Below, in pieces: positions 38,767-48,268 of a DNA stretch of 64,000 nucleotides; the first letter of the stretch is position 1, and each line of letters begins with the position of its first letter. The stretch lies in contig CALUOO010000003.1 of NCBI GenBank assembly GCA_944322345.1, positions 62,001-126,000 of the forward strand, read 5' to 3'. The notes beneath the pieces were generated by a model. That model was not told the DNA's origin and made no database searches. It worked only from the letters and a program-made list of their open reading frames with translations. Source of the stretch: an uncultured Bacteroides sp. Lineage in GTDB: Bacteria > Bacteroidota > Bacteroidia > Bacteroidales > Bacteroidaceae. The position numbers were made by a program, and so were the translations under genes.

Positions 38767-39264
38767 TTACTTTCTATCAGACAACTCTATGACTTCCAAG
38801 TCTTTAAACGTACCTTTATCAATTGTAAACCTCACCAGTGTCCGAACCCGATGGAAGCCATACTGCCCGGCAGCTCCGGGATTAATATGCAGCATGCCCA
38901 AGGTCTTATCATACTTCACTTTCAAGATATGTGAATGTCCACTAATAAACAATTGAGGAGGACGTGTCATCAAGCTTCCGACAATGGAAGGATCATATTT
39001 TCCCGGATATCCTCCGATATGTTTCATCAGGACTTCTGCATCGTCTACCTTAAAGCGATTTACCTGCGGATAGATACGACGAATTTCCTGTCCGTCGATA
39101 TTACCATAAACAGCTCTGAACGGTCGAAAAGCGGCCAGTCTGCGAGCTACATCCAGCGAACCGATATCACCAGCATGCCAGATTTCATCGCACTCCTCAA
39201 AATATTCCAGATATCTTTCATCCCAATAAGCATGCGTGTCAGACAATAATCCTATTCTTGTCAT
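38767..39264 (-). CDS. YfcE/MJ0936-type phosphodiesterase
   Basis: A 165-aa minimal calcineurin-like phosphodiesterase of the YfcE group. All metal motifs are visible: LSDTHAYWD at residues 6-14, HAGDIGS near 31, GNIDG near 54, KHIGGY near 82 and GHSHILKV near 113. There is no signal peptide, so it is cytoplasmic. The gene has its own promoter divergent from ppk. The natural substrate is unknown. Confidence 0.92.
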   Translation of the reverse strand: MTRIGLLSDTHAYWDERYLEYFEECDEIWHAGDIGSLDVARRLAAFRPFRAVYGNIDGQEIRRIYPQVNRFKVDDAEVLMKHIGGYPGKYDPSIVGSLMTRPPQLFISGHSHILKVKYDKTLGMLHINPGAAGQYGFHRVRTLVRFTIDKGTFKDLEVIELSDRK

Positions 39265-39271
39265 AAAATTC

Positions 39272-39302
39272 TTTGTTTAATTCCGCAAAGGTAGTATATT
39301 TG
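39272..39302 (+). promoter_or_regulatory. ppk promoter (-33 and -7)
   Basis: TTTG at 39272-39275 is followed 19 bp later by TATATTTG at 39295-39302, the full Bacteroides consensus spacing. The start codon follows 21 bp later. Confidence 0.75.
39286..39293 (-). promoter_or_regulatory. -7 box of the yfcE-type gene
   Basis: On the minus strand this reads TACCTTTG, an exact match 21 bp before the start. It abuts the ppk -7 box. Confidence 0.65.
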
Positions 39303-39323
39303 GGCAAATCTTACTGAGAGCAC

Positions 39324-41381
39324 ATGGAAAACGACTTTCATTATTTCAAACGAGATATCAGTTGGCTATCCTTCAACTATCGGGTATTGCTGGAAGCCAA
39401 AGACGAGCATCTTCCGGTATATGAACGGATTAACTTCATTTCTATCTATTCATCCAATCTGGAAGAATTCTATAAAATTCGAGTGGCCGATCACAGGGCT
39501 GTAGCTTCGGGAGCCACCCAAAGTGATGAGGAAAGTGTACAAAGTGCACGCGAACTGGTCGAAGAAATCAACCGGGAAGTAACCCGACAACTGGACGACC
39601 GTGTATTTATTTACGAGAAACAAATACTTCCTGCCTTACGAAAGAATCATATTATATTCTATCAGGATTATCACGTCGAACCTTTTCACCAACAGTTCAT
39701 TAAAAATTTCTTTAAAGAAGAGATGTTTCCATATCTCCAACCCGTGCCTGTTGATAAAGGAAAAATCGTTTCTTTTCTTCGTGACAACCGGTTGTATCTG
39801 GCTATCCGGCTTTATCCTAAAGAAGGAGGAGAACCTCTCTACTTTGTCATGAAACAACCTTATTCCAAAGTCCCCCGTTTCATCGAACTTCCCTCAGAGG
39901 GAGGATACTATTATCTGATGTTCGCAGAAGACATTATCAAAGCAAACCTTGAACAGATTTTCCCCGGCTATATAGTTGATTCCAGTTATTCCATCAAGAT
40001 ATCACGAGATGCGGACATACTGATAGACGATACAGCTAACGGAGCAGATCTGGTAAAGCAACTGAAACAAAAAGTAAAGAAACGCAAAATAGGTGATGTA
40101 TGCCGTTTTGTATATGACCGTTCCATGCCACAGGACTTCCTGCATTTTCTGACAGATGCTTTCCACATACAGGAAGACGAACTTGTGCCAGGTGACAAGC
40201 ATCTGAATCTGGAAGATTTACGATATTTGCCCAACCCCAACCGTTCACTTCCAGCTCAAGATAAGCCCAAGCCTATGAAACTTACCTGTCTTGACGAAAA
40301 AGAATCAATATTCAATTATGTAATGCAGAAAGACCTGCTGCTATATTACCCTTATCATTCATTCGAACATTTCATACATTTTCTATACGAAGCAGTGCAT
40401 GATCCGAGTACAAGCGAAATTATGGTAACCCAATATCGAGTAGCAGAAAATTCGGCAGTAATCAACACACTGATAGCAGCAGCTCAAAACGGGAAAAAAG
40501 TAACGGTATTTGTTGAATTAAAAGCACGTTTCGATGAAGAAAACAATCTTGCAACAGCAGAAATGATGCAAAATGCCGGCATCAAAATCATCTACAGCAT
40601 CCCGGGACTGAAAGTGCACGCCAAAGTAGCCCTAGTACGCAGAAAGGGTCTGAATGGCGAGAAAGTACCCAGTTATGCCTATATCAGTACAGGGAACTTC
40701 AACGAAAAGACAGCTGTGCTATATGCTGACTGTGGATTATTTACCAGCCGAAAAGGGATTGTAACAGATGTGTACAAACTGTTTCAAGTGCTACAAGGCA
40801 AAAATACAACCCCATTCCACACACTGTTAGTCACCCGCTTCAACCTGATTCCACAATTAAATCAGCTTATAGACAATGAAATCGCATTGGCCGAGAAAGG
40901 GAAAGAAGGACGAATTATACTGAAAATGAATTCTCTGCAAGACCCGGCAATGATAGACCGCCTTTATGAAGCATCTGAACGGGGAGTAAAAATCGACCTG
41001 ATTGTCAGAGGAATATGTTGTTTAATCCCCAATCAGCCTTATAGTAAGAATATACGTATCACACGAATCGTAGACAGTTTTCTGGAACATGCACGCATCT
41101 GGTACTTCGGCAACAATAGCAATCCTAAGCTGTTTCTTGGATCACCCGATTGGATGAGACGCAATCTGTACAGACGGATTGAAGCTGTAACTCCCGTCCT
41201 TGATTCTGATCTCAAAAAAGATTTGACACAGTTTTTACAAATTCAGTTATCAGACAATCAAAAAGCCTGCTGGGTAGACAATCAACTGCACAACATCTTT
41301 AAAAAGAAAACCTCTAAGGAGAAAGCCGTCAGAGCCCAATACTACTTTTATGAATGGCTGAAAAACAGAGTCTTCAGATAG
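39324..41381 (+). CDS. ppk1: Polyphosphate kinase 1
   Basis: Reversibly makes inorganic polyphosphate from ATP. The 685-aa product has the PPK N-terminal helical domain (RDISWLSFNYRVLLEA onward), middle domain, and two phospholipase-D-like C-terminal domains. The two active-site histidines are visible in KVHAKVAL near 430 (autophosphorylated) and FLEHARIW near 586. It is next to a phosphate transporter gene in the same direction, and a candidate Pho box lies right after its stop. Confidence 0.95.
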   Translation: MENDFHYFKRDISWLSFNYRVLLEAKDEHLPVYERINFISIYSSNLEEFYKIRVADHRAVASGATQSDEESVQSARELVEEINREVTRQLDDRVFIYEKQILPALRKNHIIFYQDYHVEPFHQQFIKNFFKEEMFPYLQPVPVDKGKIVSFLRDNRLYLAIRLYPKEGGEPLYFVMKQPYSKVPRFIELPSEGGYYYLMFAEDIIKANLEQIFPGYIVDSSYSIKISRDADILIDDTANGADLVKQLKQKVKKRKIGDVCRFVYDRSMPQDFLHFLTDAFHIQEDELVPGDKHLNLEDLRYLPNPNRSLPAQDKPKPMKLTCLDEKESIFNYVMQKDLLLYYPYHSFEHFIHFLYEAVHDPSTSEIMVTQYRVAENSAVINTLIAAAQNGKKVTVFVELKARFDEENNLATAEMMQNAGIKIIYSIPGLKVHAKVALVRRKGLNGEKVPSYAYISTGNFNEKTAVLYADCGLFTSRKGIVTDVYKLFQVLQGKNTTPFHTLLVTRFNLIPQLNQLIDNEIALAEKGKEGRIILKMNSLQDPAMIDRLYEASERGVKIDLIVRGICCLIPNQPYSKNIRITRIVDSFLEHARIWYFGNNSNPKLFLGSPDWMRRNLYRRIEAVTPVLDSDLKKDLTQFLQIQLSDNQKACWVDNQLHNIFKKKTSKEKAVRAQYYFYEWLKNRVFR

Positions 41382-41383
41382 AA

Positions 41384-41412
41384 TGTAACAGAAATGTAAT
41401 ATGTATGACATT
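41384..41412 (+). promoter_or_regulatory. Candidate Pho box upstream of the phosphate transporter
   Basis: Three 7-mers, TGTAACA, TGTAATA and TGACATT, are separated by exactly 4 bp, giving the 11-bp period of known PhoB sites. A second direct repeat CTTTTGCAAC (41413-41422 and 41435-41444) follows. Function is inferred from architecture only. Confidence 0.4.
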
Positions 41413-41464
41413 CTTTTGCAACGTCAAAAAACGACTTTTGCAACCAAAATAACAACACATTTTT

Positions 41465-43714
41465 ATGGAGACAATTTACTTATGTATTATTTTATTCCTC
41501 TTCGTACTCGCCATATTCGACCTTATAGTTGGCGTAAGCAACGATGCGGTTAATTTTCTTAATTCGGCAGTAGGAGCCAAGGCTGCTTCTTTCAAGACCA
41601 TACTGTTTATTGCCGGAATCGGAATATTTATCGGAGCCTCTCTATCCAACGGTATGATGGACATTGCGCGGCATGGCATTTATCAGCCCGAACATTTCTA
41701 CTTTGCCGAAATTATGTGTATTCTGCTGGCTGTCATGCTGACAGACGTAGTGTTGCTGGATGTATTCAACTCAATGGGAATGCCTACTTCCACCACTGTT
41801 TCGATGGTTTTCGAGTTATTGGGAGGAACATTCGCACTTTCATTAATCAAAGTAAACAATGACGGTACACTCAGTTTAGGAGACCTTATTAATACCGATA
41901 AAGCGCTGTCTGTCATTATGGCCATCTTTGTATCTGTAGCCATTGCATTCTTTTTCGGTATGGTGGTACAATGGCTGGCACGAATTATATTCACATTCAA
42001 CTATACAAAGAAAATCAAATACAGCATTGGGCTGTTTGGAGGTATAGCAGCTACATCCATTATCTATTTTATGCTGATAAAAGGTCTGAAAGACAGTTCC
42101 TTCATGACGTCTGAAAACAAACAGTGGATTCAAGACAACACCATGATGCTAATCGGTAGCTTCTTTGTATTCTTCACAATTCTGATGCAGATACTCCACT
42201 GGCTGAAAATAAATGTGTTCAAAGTTGTTGTACTGATGGGTACATTTGCCCTTGCACTTGCTTTCGCCGGTAATGACCTTGTCAACTTCATCGGAGTACC
42301 TTTGGCAGGATATTCTTCATTTATCGATTTTACAACCAACGGCAATGGAGCTTCTCCAGACAGTTTTCTTATGAGCTCGCTGCTCGGACCAGCCAAAACG
42401 CCGTGGTACTTCCTTGTAGGAGCTGGAGTCATTATGGTATATGCACTTGCCACCTCTAAGAAAGCACATGCTGTGATAAAGACTTCAGTAGATCTTTCCC
42501 GTCAGGATGAAGGAGAAGAAAATTTCGGAAGTACCCCAATAGCCCGTACGCTTGTCCGCTTCAGTCTGGCACTGGCAAACGGGATATCACGCATAACTCC
42601 TGAAAGTACAAAGAAATGGATTGATACCCGTTTCCGCAAAGACGAAGCGATTATCGCCGACGGAGCTGCTTTCGACCTCGTGCGTGCCTCTGTCAACCTT
42701 GTGCTTGCTGGTTTACTGATAGCATTGGGAACCTCACTGAAACTGCCTCTTTCTACAACTTACGTAACATTTATGGTAGCAATGGGTACATCGCTTGCCG
42801 ACCGAGCATGGGGACGTGACTCTGCCGTTTACCGCATTACAGGCGTACTCAGCGTCATCGGAGGATGGTTCATCACGGCCGGAGCAGCATTTACGATCTG
42901 TTTCTTCGTGACAGCTATTTTATACTATGGAGGCAATATATCCATTATAGCCTTGATTGCTGTAGCTGTATTTATCTTAATACGCAGCCAGGTGATGTAT
43001 AAGAAACGTAAGGCAAAAGAACAAGGCAACGAGACACTGAAACAACTGATGCAGACAACAGACAACGAAGAAGCTCTGCAACTGATGCGTAAACATACCC
43101 GCGAAGAGTTATCTAAAGTTCTGGAATATGCAGAACGTAATTTTGAGCTGACAGTCAACTCGTTTATCCACGAAAACTTGCGTGGACTGCGCCGTGCCAT
43201 GGGAGCCAGCAATTTTGAGAAACAGCTCATCAAACAGATGAAACGCAGCGGAACAGTTGCCATGTGCCGTCTCGACAACAACACTGTATTGGAAAAAGGT
43301 CTCTACTACTATCAGGGCAATGATTTTGCCAGTGAAATCGTCTATAGCATTTCGCGTCTTTGTGAACCTTGTCTGGAGCATATCGACAATAATTTCAATC
43401 CATTAGATGCTATCCAGAAAGGTGAGTTCAGCGATGTGGCAGAAGACATCACCTATCTGATACAGCAATGCCGCAAGACAATGGAAAGCAACGACTACCA
43501 CGGTATGGAAGAGGAAATCCGTCGGGCAAACGACCTTAACGGACAACTGGCCCATCTGAAACGTCAGGAACTGCAGCGCATCCAAAGTCAGACAGGAAGT
43601 ATCCGTGTCAGCATGGTATACCTCACAATGATACAGGAAGCACAGAACGTAGTGACCTACACCATCAACCTGATGAAAGTGAGCCGCAAATTCCAGGCCG
43701 AGACAGAGATCTGA
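41465..43714 (+). CDS. Inorganic phosphate transporter (Pit family) with PhoU-like C-terminal domain
   Basis: A low-affinity phosphate permease of 749 aa, well above the roughly 500 aa of E. coli PitA. About ten membrane helices carry the two inverted PiT signatures: GVSNDAVNFLNSAVGAKA near residue 23 and the central FAGNDLVNFIGVPLAG near 268. After the last membrane helix (ending near 510) about 230 charged helical residues resemble the PhoU/DUF47 accessory proteins that other bacteria encode separately as Pit accessory protein. It follows ppk and ends before a strong terminator. Confidence 0.9.
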   Translation: METIYLCIILFLFVLAIFDLIVGVSNDAVNFLNSAVGAKAASFKTILFIAGIGIFIGASLSNGMMDIARHGIYQPEHFYFAEIMCILLAVMLTDVVLLDVFNSMGMPTSTTVSMVFELLGGTFALSLIKVNNDGTLSLGDLINTDKALSVIMAIFVSVAIAFFFGMVVQWLARIIFTFNYTKKIKYSIGLFGGIAATSIIYFMLIKGLKDSSFMTSENKQWIQDNTMMLIGSFFVFFTILMQILHWLKINVFKVVVLMGTFALALAFAGNDLVNFIGVPLAGYSSFIDFTTNGNGASPDSFLMSSLLGPAKTPWYFLVGAGVIMVYALATSKKAHAVIKTSVDLSRQDEGEENFGSTPIARTLVRFSLALANGISRITPESTKKWIDTRFRKDEAIIADGAAFDLVRASVNLVLAGLLIALGTSLKLPLSTTYVTFMVAMGTSLADRAWGRDSAVYRITGVLSVIGGWFITAGAAFTICFFVTAILYYGGNISIIALIAVAVFILIRSQVMYKKRKAKEQGNETLKQLMQTTDNEEALQLMRKHTREELSKVLEYAERNFELTVNSFIHENLRGLRRAMGASNFEKQLIKQMKRSGTVAMCRLDNNTVLEKGLYYYQGNDFASEIVYSISRLCEPCLEHIDNNFNPLDAIQKGEFSDVAEDITYLIQQCRKTMESNDYHGMEEEIRRANDLNGQLAHLKRQELQRIQSQTGSIRVSMVYLTMIQEAQNVVTYTINLMKVSRKFQAETEI

Positions 43715-43741
43715 ACAGAAAACAAACAATATTAACCAAAC

Positions 43742-43777
43742 GTTCCCTGAATATCGGCAAAACGGTATTCAGGGAAC
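43742..43777 (+). terminator. Terminator after the phosphate transporter gene
   Basis: A perfect 12-bp stem (43742-43753 with 43766-43777) around a 12-nt loop, followed by ATTATTTTAA. Confidence 0.8.
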
Positions 43778-43795
43778 ATTATTTTAAATGGATAT

Positions 43796-44581
43796 ATGAA
43801 ATACCTGAAAGAACTTACATTGGCCTGTGCACTGGCTGTGACAGGCAGTATGATGGCACAAAAGCCAGAGTATAAACTGATATGGAAAGAGGACTTCCGA
43901 GGCAGGGAAATCAATGAGCAATACTGGAGCAAAATTCCGCGAGGTGGTTCCGACTGGAACAGACACATGTCTTTCCATCCCTCTTTATATGATGTAAAGA
44001 GAGGGAAAATGATTCTATGGGGTGTAGAGAACAAAGGAGTAGATGCGCAAGACACTGCACGCTACATCACAGGAGGTGTCTACACCAAAGACAAAAAGAC
44101 CATCACCTATGGGAAAGTGGAAGTCAAGGCACGTCTGCAAGGAGCAAAAGGCGCATGGCCTGCCATCTGGATGCTGCCAAACAAGGGCAAATGGCCGGAT
44201 GCCGGAGAAATAGACATCATGGAACGTCTCAATCACGACTCCATTGCCTACCAGACCGTGCATTCCCATTATACCTACGTGTTGAAGGAGAAATACCCCA
44301 AACAAGGTTCTACGGGAAAAATCGATCCGGACGGCTACAATGTATATGCCGTAGAGATTCTGCCCGACAGTCTGGTATTCTCCATCAACGGCAATCATAC
44401 ATTCACCTATCCACGCATCGAAACAGACAAAAAAGGGCAATATCCGTTCGGCACACCTTATTATCTCCTGATCGACATGCAGATAGAAGGTTCGTGGGTA
44501 GGGAAAGCCGACTCCAAAGAATACCCGACGAAAATGGAAGTAGATTGGGTAAAGATGTACAGCCTGAGCAATGAGAAATAG
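43796..44581 (+). CDS. GH16 family beta-glucanase (laminarinase-like)
   Basis: A secreted or periplasmic endo-glucanase that probably cuts beta-1,3 or mixed-linked glucan. In the 261-aa product a signal peptide (about 1-21, ending MMAQ) precedes one GH16 jelly roll. The catalytic motif ExDxxE is intact as GEIDIMER near 137, with upstream WPAIWMLP and a C-terminal MEVDWVKMY typical of the family. It stands alone, without SusC/SusD neighbours. Linkage specificity is inferred. Confidence 0.9.
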   Translation: MKYLKELTLACALAVTGSMMAQKPEYKLIWKEDFRGREINEQYWSKIPRGGSDWNRHMSFHPSLYDVKRGKMILWGVENKGVDAQDTARYITGGVYTKDKKTITYGKVEVKARLQGAKGAWPAIWMLPNKGKWPDAGEIDIMERLNHDSIAYQTVHSHYTYVLKEKYPKQGSTGKIDPDGYNVYAVEILPDSLVFSINGNHTFTYPRIETDKKGQYPFGTPYYLLIDMQIEGSWVGKADSKEYPTKMEVDWVKMYSLSNEK

Positions 44582-44604
44582 GCGGCAGGTACACAGAAAA
44601 TACC

Positions 44605-44612
44605 TATCTTTG
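44605..44612 (+). promoter_or_regulatory. -7 box of the ABC-F gene
   Basis: TATCTTTG is an exact match 30 bp before the start codon. Confidence 0.6.
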
Positions 44613-44641
44613 CACCTCCTTATTAAATAAACAGTTATTAT

Positions 44642-46279
<1,638 letters not shown>

Positions 46280-46294
46280 TACAGCCCTCCCCAA

Positions 46295-46343
46295 CCCCTC
46301 CCAAAAGAGGGGAGTTTAGCTGCGCGGCGCTACTTGGGAGGGG
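46295..46343. repeat. GC-rich inverted repeat after the ABC-F gene
   Basis: CCCCTCCCAA at 46295-46304 pairs perfectly with TTGGGAGGGG at 46334-46343, with a nested CTCCCC/GGGGAG. It may be the ABC-F terminator. No gene is visible from 46280 to 46703. Confidence 0.65.
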
Positions 46344-46427
46344 CTTCCAAGCAGTGAAAAACAAAAAGAACATTTTTTCTCCCTCTTTTCTACAGAAAAT
46401 CCATAAAAAACCACGATATTTAGGTCG

Positions 46428-46633
46428 GCCAACGGCTACGACAGCAGAAAACCGCGATTGGCAGGCGGGCAAACAGCTACGACGGGCAGAAAACCACGAT
46501 TGGCAGACAGGCAAACGCCTACGACAGGCAGAAAATCGCGATTGGCAGACAGGCAAACGCCTACGACAGGTAGAAAATCGCGATTGGCTGGCAGGCAAAC
46601 AGCTACGACGGGCAGAAAATCGCGATTGGCAAA
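46428..46633. repeat. 42-bp tandem array, about 5 units
   Basis: CGATTGGC marks units at 46455, 46497, 46539, 46581 and 46623 (partial), exactly 42 bp apart, with a partial unit before. Each unit holds two similar halves (GACAGGCAAA and GACAGGCAGAAA) about 21 bp apart. Units differ by a few substitutions and no indels. It lies between the ABC-F and DUF6261-type genes. Open frames across it on both strands follow from the period being a multiple of three. Confidence 0.88.
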
Positions 46634-46703
46634 CATGAAACACCGAACGGAGATATCCGTCCGACAAATATCTTTCTAATACAAACTTAAAAAACAAGAA
46701 GCA

Positions 46704-47516
46704 ATGAAACAGATTACGACTTTTGCTACCACCCGCCTGACATTGGGAAGCCACAGTCTCTTCCACAAACGGGTAAACGAAAACATCGAACAGCAAACCG
46801 CTGCCAAACTGAAAATTGAAGCCTATGCCTCAAAGTATGAAGCACTCGTGTCGCAGGAAGAAATGATAGTCAACCGCCCCAAAGCACAAGACTATACCGT
46901 ACAACTGTCGGAACTGGACTACAAACGCGACCGTGCAGTTGGTGTCATCATGAACATCGTATCCGCCCACACCACCTCCATCATCGAAGAGAAGCGCACA
47001 GCCGCCCTGCAACTGAACGCAGCCCTCTCCACCTATCGCGGTGTGGGAAACCATGCCTACCGCAAAGAGACCGCCACCCTGTTCGGCATGCTCCGCACGT
47101 TGAAGGACAGCACATACGCCCCCTTCGTCACCACCCTCCATCTGGACGACGAGGTAGAAGCACTCGAGACGGCAAACAACAACTTCGACACCCTCTACAT
47201 CAAGAGTGAGGCAGACGGAGCAGCCCGCAAAGAGCTGGAGGCAATCGATACCCGCGAACTACGCTCGCAGATAGACGCCCTCTACCAACAGATTGTACTG
47301 ACTGTAAACGCCTTTGCCATCGCTGCTCCGACGGACGAAATCAACAGCTTTATCGATGCTGTCAATGGAGCCATCTATCGAGCCGAACAGGAAATGGGCA
47401 AGTCGCACACCACCGGCAGCACACCTACACCCGGAGATGACGGAGGAGAAGCACCCGACCCCATCGAACCGGGCGACGGAGGCGACGACGGCGAATCGCC
47501 CGACCCGATAGTGTAG
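46704..47516 (+). CDS. DUF6261-type protein
   Basis: A 270-aa cytoplasmic helical protein starting MKQITTFATTRLTLGSHSLFHKRV (split here only for reading), with no signal peptide. Helices continue to about residue 235, then a Gly/Asp/Glu/Pro-rich tail ends in GGDDGESPDPIV, the same twelve residues that end the truncated gene at 2-649. The body shares the helical pattern of that gene but not close identity. DUF6261 is my best family guess. Function unknown. Confidence 0.75.
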   Translation: MKQITTFATTRLTLGSHSLFHKRVNENIEQQTAAKLKIEAYASKYEALVSQEEMIVNRPKAQDYTVQLSELDYKRDRAVGVIMNIVSAHTTSIIEEKRTAALQLNAALSTYRGVGNHAYRKETATLFGMLRTLKDSTYAPFVTTLHLDDEVEALETANNNFDTLYIKSEADGAARKELEAIDTRELRSQIDALYQQIVLTVNAFAIAAPTDEINSFIDAVNGAIYRAEQEMGKSHTTGSTPTPGDDGGEAPDPIEPGDGGDDGESPDPIV

Positions 47517-47535
47517 GAAGCTGACAAGAAGACGA

Positions 47536-47586
47536 GTTGACAAGGGAACAAGCAAATAAACACTCCCCTTGTCAACCCGCCAACCA
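47536..47586 (+). terminator. Hairpin after the DUF6261-type gene
   Basis: A perfect 11-bp stem GTTGACAAGGG/CCCTTGTCAAC with a 29-nt loop. No marked T run follows. Confidence 0.5.
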
Positions 47587-47644
47587 ATTCCTTAAAATAT
47601 CCAAAACCTCTCATCTCCGTTCAACGTCAGTCAGAAACTCTTCC

Positions 47645-47652
47645 TATCTTTG
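47645..47652 (+). promoter_or_regulatory. -7 box before the His/Cys-rich protein gene
   Basis: TATCTTTG is an exact match 26 bp before the start at 47678. Confidence 0.6.
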
Positions 47653-47677
47653 TCGGCGTTAGAAATCAAACTATAAG

Positions 47678-48079
47678 ATGAAAGAAAAGAGACGGTACAT
47701 ATCCATCCTGTTGCTGACAGTCAACCTGCTGATGTTGATAGTGACCCTCATTCCCCATCATCACCATTTCGACGGGACCATCTGTATGAAGCAGGACATC
47801 CCGGCCGAGCAGCAATGCCCCACACACCACCATCCGCAGCACGACACCTGCTGCGACGACGAATGCATGACGCGTTTCCACTCGCCCTCACCCAATCTGC
47901 AGAACACCTACAGCCCTGTCTACCTTTTTGTAGCCACGCTGTTTACCGATACAATCATCGAACACCTTCTGAAACCGCAGGAACGACGGTTCAGAAACTA
48001 CTACATCTATCGGGAAGCACTGCACGATGCCAATCATGCACAGACCTTCTCGCTACGTGCTCCCCCCAGCCTGGCATAA
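47678..48079 (+). CDS. His/Cys-rich membrane-anchored protein, probable metal binding
   Basis: A 133-aa protein with one N-terminal membrane segment (about residues 8-26) followed by HHHHFDG, then CPTHHHPQH and TCCDDEC. The dense His and Cys clusters suggest binding of copper, zinc or similar ions in the periplasm. It resembles proteins (DUF6769-like) encoded just before Cus-type efflux genes in Bacteroides, which matches its position here. A metallochaperone or sensor role is inference. Confidence 0.75.
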   Translation: MKEKRRYISILLLTVNLLMLIVTLIPHHHHFDGTICMKQDIPAEQQCPTHHHPQHDTCCDDECMTRFHSPSPNLQNTYSPVYLFVATLFTDTIIEHLLKPQERRFRNYYIYREALHDANHAQTFSLRAPPSLA

Positions 48080-48138
48080 TCCAGCCGGCATACCATCCGG
48101 TTTCAGAGGTTTGCAACCACGTTGCACGCCTTTCCATC

Positions 48139-48146
48139 TATTTTTG
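48139..48146 (+). promoter_or_regulatory. -7 box before the efflux operon
   Basis: TATTTTTG is an exact match about 123 bp before the adaptor gene start, suggesting the efflux genes can be transcribed separately from the His/Cys-rich gene. Confidence 0.5.
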
Positions 48147-48268
48147 CACACCCGATGAATGGCTAATGACAGTTGGCAAGCGCACCTGCTTGTCCATCCG
48201 TTTGTGTTTATCTGTCAACTCAGCCACCAGTCATCAACCGAATAAACATTAACAAAATACATCTATTT

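Noticed and set aside
48173-48268. 32-codon extension of the CusB-type adaptor
   Set aside because: It would destroy the lipoprotein signal that begins at 48269.
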